Source of the DNA: Proteiniclasticum sp. | GTDB lineage: Bacteria > Bacillota > Clostridia > Clostridiales > Clostridiaceae | Reading direction: 5' to 3' | DNA length: 60,665 nucleotides | Assembly: GCF_003514505.1 (NCBI RefSeq) | Contig: NZ_DOPX01000029.1 | Location: 1 to 60,665, forward strand | Position numbers and translations under genes: made by a program | In this document: one piece after another, positions 8,533 through 16,407 of the stretch | How the letters are laid out: each line of letters opens with the position of its first letter | Numbering within the stretch: position 1 is the stretch's first letter | The notes under the pieces: model-generated | Databases searched by the model: none | What the model was told of the DNA's origin: nothing | What the model saw: only the letters and a program-made list of their open reading frames with translations

Positions 8533-9129
8533 GTGAAAGAAACCAGAGGAACCACAAGACAGGAAAAAGCATTGGAGACAAAAGATAAAATCTATGAAGT
8601 AGCCATGAAAAAATTCATCACAAAAGGGCTTGAACATACTTCCATTTCGGAAATCTGTAAAGAAGCGGGGGTTTCCATCGGTTCTTTCTATACCCATTTC
8701 GAAAATAAGGAAGGGATCATTTATGAAACATTCCGACGTGCGGATCTGAATTTTGAGCATTTTCTTCAAGAGGAGAGAAACAAACAGAATCTTTATGAGC
8801 TGATTCTGGAATACATGGAGTATTATGTTGATTTTGTCTTGACTTACGATTTTGAGTTTATCAGGAGATTCTACAATACAGGGAACCATTACTTCGTGAA
8901 GGGGAAACGGCCCATGCAGGAGGTTCTGAAAACCATACTGAAAAGCCGTCAGCCCAAGCTTAATGAGTACTATGTGAAAAACACGGATGAATTGGTGGAC
9001 ATGCTCTTTATGACCTCACGAGGGATTATTTTTCATTGGTGTCTGAAAGAGCAAAGTTTTGATCTTCAGGAAGTGTCCAGAAAGCAGATGGAGATGGTTC
9101 TAAAGAGTGTTCTTCTGGAAGTGGAATAA
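8533..9129 (+). CDS. TetR/AcrR family transcriptional regulator
   Basis: The 198-residue repressor has a TetR helix-turn-helix at about residues 20-65 (TSISEICKEAGVSIGSFYTHFENKEGI) and an all-helical ligand domain. The start is GTG at 8533, with TGGAGGGG upstream; an in-frame ATG at 8497 lies before that ribosome-binding site and overlaps the -10 (TATAAT at 8503-8508). Divergent from the secreted flavoprotein reductase, it most likely represses that gene, with the reductase substrate or a related metabolite as inducer. That link is inferred from gene order and from the 23-bp palindrome in the shared intergenic region. Confidence 0.88.
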   Translation: MKETRGTTRQEKALETKDKIYEVAMKKFITKGLEHTSISEICKEAGVSIGSFYTHFENKEGIIYETFRRADLNFEHFLQEERNKQNLYELILEYMEYYVDFVLTYDFEFIRRFYNTGNHYFVKGKRPMQEVLKTILKSRQPKLNEYYVKNTDELVDMLFMTSRGIIFHWCLKEQSFDLQEVSRKQMEMVLKSVLLEVE

Positions 9130-9152
9130 GTATAAAGAACATAAAAAACATA

Positions 9153-9195
9153 AAAAAGAAGCTCTTTCCGTGGATATGGAAAGAGCTTCTTTTTA
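9153..9195. terminator. Bidirectional terminator after tetR and the SH3-like lipoprotein gene
   Basis: A perfect inverted repeat (GAAGCTCTTTCC with GGAAAGAGCTTC) is flanked by an A-run on the left and a T-run on the right, serving both convergent genes. It overlaps the stop of the minus-strand gene by a few bases. Confidence 0.85.
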
Positions 9196-10107
9196 GTCTG
9201 CCATGTTCAGTCCCTCAAAAAAGTCTGTGGAGAATCCGCTCTCCTCCTGGTCAAGGATCATACCGAAGTCTTTGATACGGAACCATGATATTTCTCCGTC
9301 CTCATTTCGGATCGATACCCAGTTGCGGTTGTCTGTTTCCAGTAAAACAGCTTTCTCACCAGGCTGAAACTCATAAGCTTCTGTGGAATCAGACCTGCTG
9401 ACCACGGTTTTCAGCTTTTTCAGAAGAGTGACTTTAGTTTCCATAGGATAGAGATCTTTTTCCACATGTTTCAGTTCTGTAGGAGAAACAAGAAGATACT
9501 CATCCTCATAGAAGAATGTCTGCATCACCTGACCCCGGGAGAGGGTAGAGACTCTTCCGTCTCCATGAACAATGAGCTTTCCGCTCATATCTGAATTTGG
9601 GATTTCCCCAAGAAATCCTTCCAGTTTTGACAGCACTGTGAGCTTTCCATTCATGTATCGGTAGAACACTGTGGCGTAATCACTGCTGGGCCCTTCCTCA
9701 CTGACTGCAATCTCCAGAAGATTGTCTGTGGCGAGAAGATCTGTCACATGAAAAAAAGGACTGATCATTTCGCCTTCGTAGGACAGTGCTTCTTCGTTGA
9801 CATAGAGCTCATAGGAGATCACTTCGTCATAATAGGGGTTGATGGCGGTTCTTAAAGAAATTGTATCTTTGATGCCGTCCCCGTTCAGATCTGCTTCAGT
9901 GTAATACTCCTTGTCAAATCCGTTCATCTGAAGATCGCGGCTTTCTACAACGATCTCCTCTAGAATCCCACCTTTTCCGCCGTTGTCAGTCTCTACTGGA
10001 GTTTGGGGGGGTTCTTCTACTTCATCAGGCGATTCCAGATTGGCACAACCGAAAAAAAACATCAGAAACAGAGTCATGAGAAAAGGTGTAAACAGGGAGC
10101 GTTTCAT
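9193..10107 (-). CDS. Lipoprotein with Ca-binding-like loop and C-terminal SH3-like domain
   Basis: The 304-residue protein has a lipoprotein signal (lipobox FFGC, Cys21) and an acidic/proline linker. The loop DLNGDGIKD (about residues 73-81) is typical of EF-hand-like or VCBS/FG-GAP calcium sites. The C-terminal part (about 225-280) has the sequence pattern of a bacterial SH3 domain, including a segment ending NWVSIRNEDGEISWF, which in other proteins binds cell wall or mediates contacts. It is therefore likely a surface protein on the outer membrane face. No enzyme domain is recognisable. The ATG follows a weak upstream purine run. Confidence 0.7.
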   Translation of the reverse strand: MKRSLFTPFLMTLFLMFFFGCANLESPDEVEEPPQTPVETDNGGKGGILEEIVVESRDLQMNGFDKEYYTEADLNGDGIKDTISLRTAINPYYDEVISYELYVNEEALSYEGEMISPFFHVTDLLATDNLLEIAVSEEGPSSDYATVFYRYMNGKLTVLSKLEGFLGEIPNSDMSGKLIVHGDGRVSTLSRGQVMQTFFYEDEYLLVSPTELKHVEKDLYPMETKVTLLKKLKTVVSRSDSTEAYEFQPGEKAVLLETDNRNWVSIRNEDGEISWFRIKDFGMILDQEESGFSTDFFEGLNMAD

Positions 10108-10195
10108 GGGGGTTCACTCCATTCGTATTTGATAGGTTCATCATACTCTTTTCGTTTGGAAGTCGGGTGACAAAATGATGAAAGTGAAGAGGGTC

Positions 10196-10933
10196 TTATT
10201 TCATGTTCAGCTTCTGTTCTGAAAGATAGGCTTTCATATGGGGGCGTAAGGGTTTTGAGAACATTCGGGCCAACTGCTGCGTATAATTATCGGACCGGTT
10301 CAGGCTGCTTCTCTTGCTGTAGTACTCGGAAATGGTCTGATCATACTTTTCCAACAGCTGAACTTCACCACCATTCTGATAAGTATCTGTTTTCAGAACC
10401 AGCTTGAGAGGGAGCCTGGGTTTCTTTTCGTTTACGGATGCGGGATATCCTAGGCACATGCCAAAAAGAGGATAGGTGTGTTCAGGAAGTTCTAGTAATT
10501 CAGAGACGATGCGGGGATTGTTCCGAAGTGCGCCGATGTATACACCTCCAAGACCCATGGACTCTGCAGCGATCATCAGGTTCTGTGCCATGAGCGCTGT
10601 ATCCACGGTGGCAATGATAAATGCTTCTGTCTGGCCTTCCTCCATTTTCTCCCCATGGAGCGTGGAGCACAGACGGGCACGTTCCAGATCTGCCACAAAC
10701 ACAAGGAAAACCGGTGATGTTTCCACATGATTCTGATTACCGGCAATCTCAGCCATGATTCTACGTTTTTCAGGATCTTTCACCTGAATCACAGTATAGG
10801 CTTGCACAAAGTTTGAAGAAGCTGCGCTTTGACCAGCTTCTATGAGTTCAGTCACAGTATCATCACTTACAGGATACTCCTTGAAGTTTCTAATGCTTGT
10901 GTGGCTTTTCAGAAGTTCAATGACATGATTCAT
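10196..10933 (-). CDS. NfsA/Frp-type NADPH-dependent flavin nitroreductase
   Basis: The 245-residue product fits the group of oxygen-insensitive FMN nitroreductases. The N-terminus LLKSHTSIRNFKEYPV includes the FMN phosphate-binding HxSxR motif. SSNFVQAYTVI and GLGGVYIGALRNNP are the conserved FMN-contact segments, and the GMCLGYP turn follows. The physiological electron acceptor is not predictable. ATG at 10933 is chosen because GGAGGT lies six bases upstream; upstream in-frame starts lie before that ribosome-binding site. It is divergent from the Gfo/Idh/MocA gene. Confidence 0.88.
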   Translation of the reverse strand: MNHVIELLKSHTSIRNFKEYPVSDDTVTELIEAGQSAASSNFVQAYTVIQVKDPEKRRIMAEIAGNQNHVETSPVFLVFVADLERARLCSTLHGEKMEEGQTEAFIIATVDTALMAQNLMIAAESMGLGGVYIGALRNNPRIVSELLELPEHTYPLFGMCLGYPASVNEKKPRLPLKLVLKTDTYQNGGEVQLLEKYDQTISEYYSKRSSLNRSDNYTQQLARMFSKPLRPHMKAYLSEQKLNMK

Positions 10934-10992
10934 AAACATACCTCCAGGTTTTTCTTCTATTGTATCATAGTATAGGCTATTTTGAGTTTGGG

Positions 10993-11000
10993 TGTATAAT
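10993..11000 (+). promoter_or_regulatory. -10 element upstream of the Gfo/Idh/MocA gene
   Basis: TATAAT at 10995-11000 is preceded by TG. No convincing -35 lies 16-18 bases upstream, so only the -10 is supported. Confidence 0.45.
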
Positions 11001-11053
11001 AGAGATATATGACGGTTTAGAGTGAACACCAGAAAATGCAGGAGGTGGATTGT

Positions 11054-12007
11054 TTGGAAAAATTAAGGTATGGCATAATGGGCACGGGTAGAATTGTGGA
11101 TCGTTTTGTTTCAGCTGTGCGGACATCTTCAGAAGGTGAGATCTATGCCATCTGTTCCCGGACAGAGGAAAGTGCAAGAAAGAAAGCTGCTGAGCTTCAT
11201 ATCACCACATGGTATGGATCCTATGAGGAGCTGGTAAAAGATCCGGATGTGGATGTGGTGTATGTGCCGACCATCAATTTCATGCATAAAGAACATGCGC
11301 TTCTCGCACTTGAACATGGAAAACATGTGGTGGTGGAAAAGCCCATGACTCTTACCCATAAGGATACGAAAGAGCTGTTTGAGGAGGCTGAGAAAAGAGG
11401 ACGGTTTATCATGGAGGCGCAGAAATCGCTGTTTCTCCCAGTAACCGCAAAAGTCAAAGAGTGGCTGGAAGAAGGAAGAATCGGGAAGCTGAATCTTATG
11501 GAATACGATATTTTTGTTCCGGATGTTTCTTTTCAATGGTTTTACCATCGGGATAAGGGAGGAGGTGCTCTCTTAGGAAGTGGCAACTATATCTTTTCCC
11601 ATGCGATGTATCTGGAAAAAAGTGATCTGATGGAGCTGAAAGGTCAGGCGGTCCTAGGAGATGAAGTGGATCTTCAGTGCACCTTTCTGATGAAATTTAA
11701 AGATGAGGTGCTGGCTTCCTGCAAGATTTCCACCTTGGCCAAGGGGGAGAGCCGATGTGTTCTTTATGGTACAGAGGGAAAGGTCTATATTAAAGATTTC
11801 TGGAAGGCCAGGGAAGCAGAGCTTATATTTAGGAATGGAGAATCAGAGAAAATTAAGTTTCCGGAACCCTTTGAGATGGTCTATGAAGTAGATCACATCA
11901 ATGCTTGTATCAGACAGGGGCTTCTCCATAGTCCGGTGATGGATAAAGAGATGTCTTTATCCTGTGCCCGTTACACAGACCTCTTGTATGAGGATTATTA
12001 CAGTTAA
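11054..12007 (+). CDS. Gfo/Idh/MocA family NAD(P)-dependent oxidoreductase
   Basis: The 317-residue protein has the N-terminal Rossmann glycine motif GIMGTGRIVDRFV and the signature EKPMT (about residues 93-97), whose Lys is catalytic in this family. The C-terminal alpha/beta domain closes over the substrate. Members oxidise or reduce sugars, cyclitols and related polyols; the substrate cannot be assigned here. The start is TTG at 11054, since the AGGAGGT ribosome-binding site at 11040-11046 overlaps the alternative in-frame ATG at 11036. The GNAT gene follows after 37 bases and is probably co-transcribed. Confidence 0.88.
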   Translation: MEKLRYGIMGTGRIVDRFVSAVRTSSEGEIYAICSRTEESARKKAAELHITTWYGSYEELVKDPDVDVVYVPTINFMHKEHALLALEHGKHVVVEKPMTLTHKDTKELFEEAEKRGRFIMEAQKSLFLPVTAKVKEWLEEGRIGKLNLMEYDIFVPDVSFQWFYHRDKGGGALLGSGNYIFSHAMYLEKSDLMELKGQAVLGDEVDLQCTFLMKFKDEVLASCKISTLAKGESRCVLYGTEGKVYIKDFWKAREAELIFRNGESEKIKFPEPFEMVYEVDHINACIRQGLLHSPVMDKEMSLSCARYTDLLYEDYYS

Positions 12008-12044
12008 GGTGCTATGGTTGCTTGTCGGGACTGGAGGGATAAAG

Positions 12045-13166
12045 ATGGTTCATGTCAGGAAGATACAAACAAGAAGAGAGATTCGTGATTTTGTGATGCT
12101 GCCTTTTCAGCTTTATAGAGAAGATTCTTCATGGGTACCACCACTGATTCATGAGATGAAGAACCTTCTGCGAGGAAAGAACAACAGCCTTTTCAAAGCA
12201 GGTCCTCATGAGGCTGTGGTGGCCTATAAAGATGATGCGCCACAAGGAAGGCTCCTTGTTGGCATCAACGAAGAGCTGAATCAGTATAAAGGAATCAGAG
12301 AAGGGTATATCGCGCTCTATGAATGTATGGAAGATGAGGAAGTCTCATCCGCACTGCTCCAGTTTGCAGAAGAATATCTGAAAAGCCATGGAGTTGAAAA
12401 GGTGAAAGGTCCCTTGTCTGTACCTGGAGGGGATGACTACAGAGGCTTTATCATAGATAATTTCAAAGATCCCACCTATGTGATGAATACCTACAACAAG
12501 AAGTACTACAATGACCAGTTTCTGAAGGCCGGGTTTATCAAGTACTTCGACTGTTACGCCTACGAGGGAAAGTTTACCATGCAGGATAAGGAGAGGCTGG
12601 AAAAGCTGGTGCCTTACGCCATGAAGCGGTATGGATACACGGTGGAGCCGTTGAACCTCAATGATATAGAGAAAGAAATGCAGGATATCAAGAGCATCAT
12701 CGAAGAAGCCATGCCTAAAGAATGGGATGATTTTATGCCTCCTACAGAAGAAGAGATCCGGATGATCAAAAAGCAGCTGCTGCCTTTTGCGGATCCAGAT
12801 TTTATATACATCGCCAGAGACAAAGAGAGGAACCCTATTGGATTTGATATTGCTTTGCCCGATTACAATCAGGTGCTGTCCAGGATGAAAGGACGATATT
12901 TCCCTTTTGGGATTCTGAAGTTCCTTTATTTCAGAAAAAAGATCAATGCACTCAGGATATTTGTGCTTTTTGTGACGCCCGAGTACCGGAAAAAAGGGGT
13001 TACAGCAGCCATCTACTATGAAGGGCTGAAAAAAGGCATTGCAAGAGGCTTCACTAAAGTGGAGGGCAGTACGGTGTGGGAATATAATCGGCCGATGCAG
13101 AACGATGCCTTTGGATTCACGGGTGAACCTTATAAAACCTATCGGATCTATCAGAAAGAGATCTAA
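12045..13166 (+). CDS. GNAT-fold N-acetyltransferase-like protein
   Basis: The 373-residue protein has a C-terminal GNAT domain with the acetyl-CoA pyrophosphate-binding region around VTPEYRKKGVTAAIYYEG (about residues 308-325). The N-terminal ~200 residues are typical of a family often found as a single hypothetical gene in clostridia; the closing WEYNRPMQNDAFGF is also conserved there. The acceptor is unknown. ATG at 12045 has GGAGGG nine bases upstream, whereas upstream in-frame starts lie inside the preceding gene. Confidence 0.7.
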   Translation: MVHVRKIQTRREIRDFVMLPFQLYREDSSWVPPLIHEMKNLLRGKNNSLFKAGPHEAVVAYKDDAPQGRLLVGINEELNQYKGIREGYIALYECMEDEEVSSALLQFAEEYLKSHGVEKVKGPLSVPGGDDYRGFIIDNFKDPTYVMNTYNKKYYNDQFLKAGFIKYFDCYAYEGKFTMQDKERLEKLVPYAMKRYGYTVEPLNLNDIEKEMQDIKSIIEEAMPKEWDDFMPPTEEEIRMIKKQLLPFADPDFIYIARDKERNPIGFDIALPDYNQVLSRMKGRYFPFGILKFLYFRKKINALRIFVLFVTPEYRKKGVTAAIYYEGLKKGIARGFTKVEGSTVWEYNRPMQNDAFGFTGEPYKTYRIYQKEI

Positions 13167-13303
13167 AAGGAGTAGTGCACTTGACCATTTTGGTTTTCTA
13201 TTCCTGTGAGAAACTAGCTTGTTTTTTTCATATTCTGTATTCCTCTTTTCGAAATAAAAGGGTATTTCAGGTATACTGATAAAAACAAAACCAGGAGGAT
13301 CGT

Positions 13304-15124
13304 ATGGATAAAAAAGTAGTTTTACGAAGTGAAGTAGATGTGGCTAAAACATGGGATTTAAGAGGAATATATGAAAATGATCACCGTGTGAAAGAAGCGG
13401 AAAATACTCTTTATGAGAAATCCGTGGAACTGGAGAGAAATTTCAGGGGGAAGCTTACGACACCGATATCCATCAATCTGTGTCTAGACGGATATCGGGA
13501 AGTGGTGGAGCTTGCAGGTTTGATTTCAAGCTTCCGATTCCTGGCGGTCAGTGTGGATATGACAGATCATGAGAATCAGGGAAAGAGTGTGGAGGCAGGG
13601 AATCTTATCTCCGATGTGATGGCAAGACTGTCATTCATTCAAGGAGAAATTCTTATGAATGAAGAGTCCGTGCTGATGGATGCAGCGAAGACAAGCATGG
13701 AGAATCAGCATTTTTTGGAGGATCTACTTCGGGAGAAACCTCATGCTCTTTCCATAGAACTGGAAAGAGCTCTTGCGGTGCTCTCACCGGTGATGAACTC
13801 CCCCATGAGTATCTACAATAAAGCCAAACTGCAGGATATGGATTTTGGCAGCTTTGACGTAGAGGGGAAGAGCCATCCATTGAGTTTTGTGCTTTATGAG
13901 AACCATTATGATTATGACAATGACAAGAAGATCAGAAGAGCTGCGTTTTCTGCATTTACAAAAAAGCTGAAGGAGTATGAGAATACAGTTGCAGGTGTTT
14001 ACCAGACCCAGGTACAGAAAGAAAAAGCGTTATCAAAACTGAAAGGATTTGAATCAGTGATTGATTACCTGCTTTTTGATCAGAAGGTTACCCGGGAAAT
14101 GTATGACAGACAGATTGATGTGATTTATAGAGAACTTGCTCCTCATATGAGAAAATATGCAAAACTTTTAAAGAGAATCCATGGTTTGGAGGAGATGACC
14201 TTTAATGATCTCAAGCTTTCTGTGGATCCAACCTTCGAACCGCCAATCACAGTGGAAGAGTCCAAAAAGTATGTGATGGAAGGGTTGAAAATTCTTGGAG
14301 AGGATTATCTGGAGATGATCGAAAGAGCTTTTGGAGAAAGATGGATCGATTTTGTTCAGAACAAGGGAAAATCCACGGGCGCATTCTGTTCCAGCCCCTA
14401 TGGCAGGCATCCCTATATACTCATCAGCTGGACAGAAAGAATGCGGGAAGTTTTTGTTTTGGCGCATGAACTTGGCCATGCAGGACATTTTTACCTGTCA
14501 CAGAGCCATCAGAATATTTTTGATGCGCGGCCTTCTCTGTATTTCATCGAAGCGCCTTCCACCATGAATGAAATGATCATGGCAAACCATCTGCTGACAA
14601 CCAGTCAGGATAAGCGGTTCAGAAGATGGGTTCTGTCCTCCATGATCTCCCGAACTTATTATCACAACTTTGTTACCCATATGCTGGAGGCACATTATCA
14701 AAGAGAAGTGTATAAAATCATTGATGCAGGTGGCAGCCTCAGCGCAAAAAAACTCAATGAACTGAAAAAAGCCACATTGGAAGGGTTCTGGGGAGAAGAT
14801 GTAAGAATTCTGGAAGGTGCGGAGAATACCTGGATGAGGCAGCAGCATTATTATAAAGGGCTCTATCCTTATACATACAGTGCGGGTCTCACCATAGCCA
14901 CTGAGGTATCTGGCAGAATACTGAAAGAAGGGGCTTCTGCAGTGGAGGACTGGAAAAAGGTGCTGAAAGCTGGAGGAACCAAAGATCCTGTGGAGCTTGC
15001 AAAGATGGCAGGAGTGGATATCACAACGGAGGAACCCCTGAAAAATACCATTGTGTATATAGGCAGCATCATTGATGAGATTGAAGAGCTCACCAATGAG
15101 CTTTATGAAGAGCTCGGTGAATGA
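13304..15124 (+). CDS. pepF: Oligoendopeptidase F (M3 metallopeptidase)
   Basis: The 606-residue cytosolic enzyme has the zinc motif HELGH (in LAHELGHAGH) and the downstream glutamate-bearing segment IEAPSTMNEMI that supplies the third zinc ligand, as in M3 peptidases. Length matches PepF (about 600). It hydrolyses short peptides taken up or produced inside the cell, consistent with amino-acid use by an anaerobe. AGGAGG lies eight bases before the ATG. The MscS gene follows 16 bases later. Confidence 0.95.
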   Translation: MDKKVVLRSEVDVAKTWDLRGIYENDHRVKEAENTLYEKSVELERNFRGKLTTPISINLCLDGYREVVELAGLISSFRFLAVSVDMTDHENQGKSVEAGNLISDVMARLSFIQGEILMNEESVLMDAAKTSMENQHFLEDLLREKPHALSIELERALAVLSPVMNSPMSIYNKAKLQDMDFGSFDVEGKSHPLSFVLYENHYDYDNDKKIRRAAFSAFTKKLKEYENTVAGVYQTQVQKEKALSKLKGFESVIDYLLFDQKVTREMYDRQIDVIYRELAPHMRKYAKLLKRIHGLEEMTFNDLKLSVDPTFEPPITVEESKKYVMEGLKILGEDYLEMIERAFGERWIDFVQNKGKSTGAFCSSPYGRHPYILISWTERMREVFVLAHELGHAGHFYLSQSHQNIFDARPSLYFIEAPSTMNEMIMANHLLTTSQDKRFRRWVLSSMISRTYYHNFVTHMLEAHYQREVYKIIDAGGSLSAKKLNELKKATLEGFWGEDVRILEGAENTWMRQQHYYKGLYPYTYSAGLTIATEVSGRILKEGASAVEDWKKVLKAGGTKDPVELAKMAGVDITTEEPLKNTIVYIGSIIDEIEELTNELYEELGE

Positions 15125-15140
15125 AACGGAGGAATGAATA

Positions 15141-15950
15141 TTGTTTGAAAGAATGGAAGAACTGCTCATAGAATATGGACTTAAACTTATGGCCTTTCTT
15201 ATTGTGCTCCTTGTGGGATGGAGCTTGGCTAAGTATTTGGTGCGTCTGCTGGAAAAGAATCTGAAGAAAAGTAAGATTGATGTCTCTATCCATGGGTTCC
15301 TGCTGACCATGGCAAGCTTTCTTTTGAAGTTTGTGGTGCTGATCACCAGTGCAAGGATCCTTGGAGTACCCACTACGACATTCATCGCCATGCTTTCGGC
15401 AGCTGGGCTCGCTGTAGGACTTGCGTTAAAGGATAGTCTCTCAAATTTTGCGGCAGGGATTCTGCTCCTTGTGACCAGACCCTTCAGCGTAGGAGATTTC
15501 ATAGAGTCTTCTAGTGTATCAGGGACAGTCCTTTCTATTCAGATTTTATATACCGCCCTTAATACTGCGGACAATAAAAGAGTGATGGTGCCCAATAATC
15601 ATCTGGCCACCTCACACATCATCAATTACAGTATAGAACCTTACAGACGGGTGGATAAAATCTACTCTGTGGCCTATGGCACTGATGTTCAGAAGGTTAA
15701 GGAAATCCTGATGAACATCGTTGTATCCAACGAAAAAATACTGGAAGACCGTGGCGTGATGCTTGGGGTATCAAAACATAACGAGTCTTCTGTGGATTTT
15801 GATCTCAAAGTCTGGGTCAAAAGAGAAGATTACTTTGAAGTATCTTACGGATTGAATGAGGCTGTGATAGAGGTCTTTGGAGAACAGGGGATTGAGATTC
15901 CGTATCCTCATCGTGAAGTCAGGATACGATCTGAAGAGAAAATGCAATAG
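15141..15950 (+). CDS. Small-conductance mechanosensitive channel (MscS)
   Basis: The 269-residue protein has three predicted membrane helices (about residues 10-35, 55-78 and 82-115), the Gly/Ala-rich pore helix ending in GLALKDSLSNFAAGI, and the beta domain RPFSVGDFIE typical of MscS. It opens under membrane tension to release solutes on osmotic downshock. The start is TTG at 15141, with CGGAGG seven bases before; the ATG at 15134 is out of frame and closes immediately. Confidence 0.93.
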   Translation: MFERMEELLIEYGLKLMAFLIVLLVGWSLAKYLVRLLEKNLKKSKIDVSIHGFLLTMASFLLKFVVLITSARILGVPTTTFIAMLSAAGLAVGLALKDSLSNFAAGILLLVTRPFSVGDFIESSSVSGTVLSIQILYTALNTADNKRVMVPNNHLATSHIINYSIEPYRRVDKIYSVAYGTDVQKVKEILMNIVVSNEKILEDRGVMLGVSKHNESSVDFDLKVWVKREDYFEVSYGLNEAVIEVFGEQGIEIPYPHREVRIRSEEKMQ

Positions 15951-15962
15951 AATAAGAGCAAA

Positions 15963-15990
15963 AAAAGAGGAGCGGACGCTCCTCTTTTCA
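15963..15990 (+). terminator. Intrinsic terminator after mscS
   Basis: AAAAGAGGAGC and GCTCCTCTTTT pair around a four-base loop and end in a T run. Confidence 0.85.
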
Positions 15991-16097
15991 TGTAATGATC
16001 AGAATCAACAAGCATGTGCGGTGCTAATTAATAATGAATCTAATATAATAATAATTTTCATAAGAGGGTTTGTCAAGAGATTTCAGTCTGGATAAAG

Positions 16098-16126
16098 TTG
16101 TTAAAAAATTAACCAAATGATATAAT
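16098..16126 (+). promoter_or_regulatory. Promoter of the hydrogenase-sensor operon overlapped by a Rex-type operator
   Basis: TTGTTA (16098-16103) and TATAAT (16121-16126) have a 17-base spacer, giving a start near 16133. The -35 is also the left half of TTGTTAA-N4-TTAACCA (16098-16115), which differs by one base from the clostridial Rex consensus TTGTTAA-N4-TTAACAA as I recall it. Rex represses at high NAD+/NADH and leaves DNA when NADH rises, so this operon would be expressed under reducing conditions. Rex itself is not encoded in the window. Confidence 0.7.
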
Positions 16127-16169
16127 TTGAGCTATGTATAATGAAACCTGGTGCTAAGGGGGAGTAAAG

Positions 16170-16406
16170 ATGAAGATAGAGATATGTGTGGGCAGTTCCT
16201 GTCATGTACGGGGTTCTTATGAAGTGGTTAAAAATGTGGAAGCCTTTGTGAAAGATCAGGGCCTTGAACAGGATATCGAACTGAAAGGATGCTTCTGTAT
16301 GGGGCACTGTACAGAAGGTGTCAGTATGGAAGTTGATGGTGCAGTTCTTCAAGTTTCAGAGGATACTGTAGTTGAACTTTTATCAGAAAAACTTAGGGAG
16401 AAATGA
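16170..16406 (+). CDS. Thioredoxin-like [2Fe-2S] protein (NuoE/HydC-like)
   Basis: The 78-residue protein is a minimal thioredoxin-like ferredoxin. Cys6 and Cys11 (CVGSSC) plus Cys43 and Cys47 (CMGHC) give the C-x4-C / C-x3-C pattern of the NuoE/HydC [2Fe-2S] site, without the N-terminal helical part of full NuoE. It is the first gene of the operon and ends one base before the ATG of the hydrogenase-like gene, so it is likely an electron partner of that protein. GGGGGAG precedes the ATG. Confidence 0.85.
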   Translation: MKIEICVGSSCHVRGSYEVVKNVEAFVKDQGLEQDIELKGCFCMGHCTEGVSMEVDGAVLQVSEDTVVELLSEKLREK

Positions 16407-16407
16407 G

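Noticed and set aside
16017..16095. Frame extension beyond mscS and AT-rich stretch before the hydrogenase operon
   Set aside because: It crosses a strong terminator and overlaps the mscS 3' end in another frame; no ribosome-binding site.
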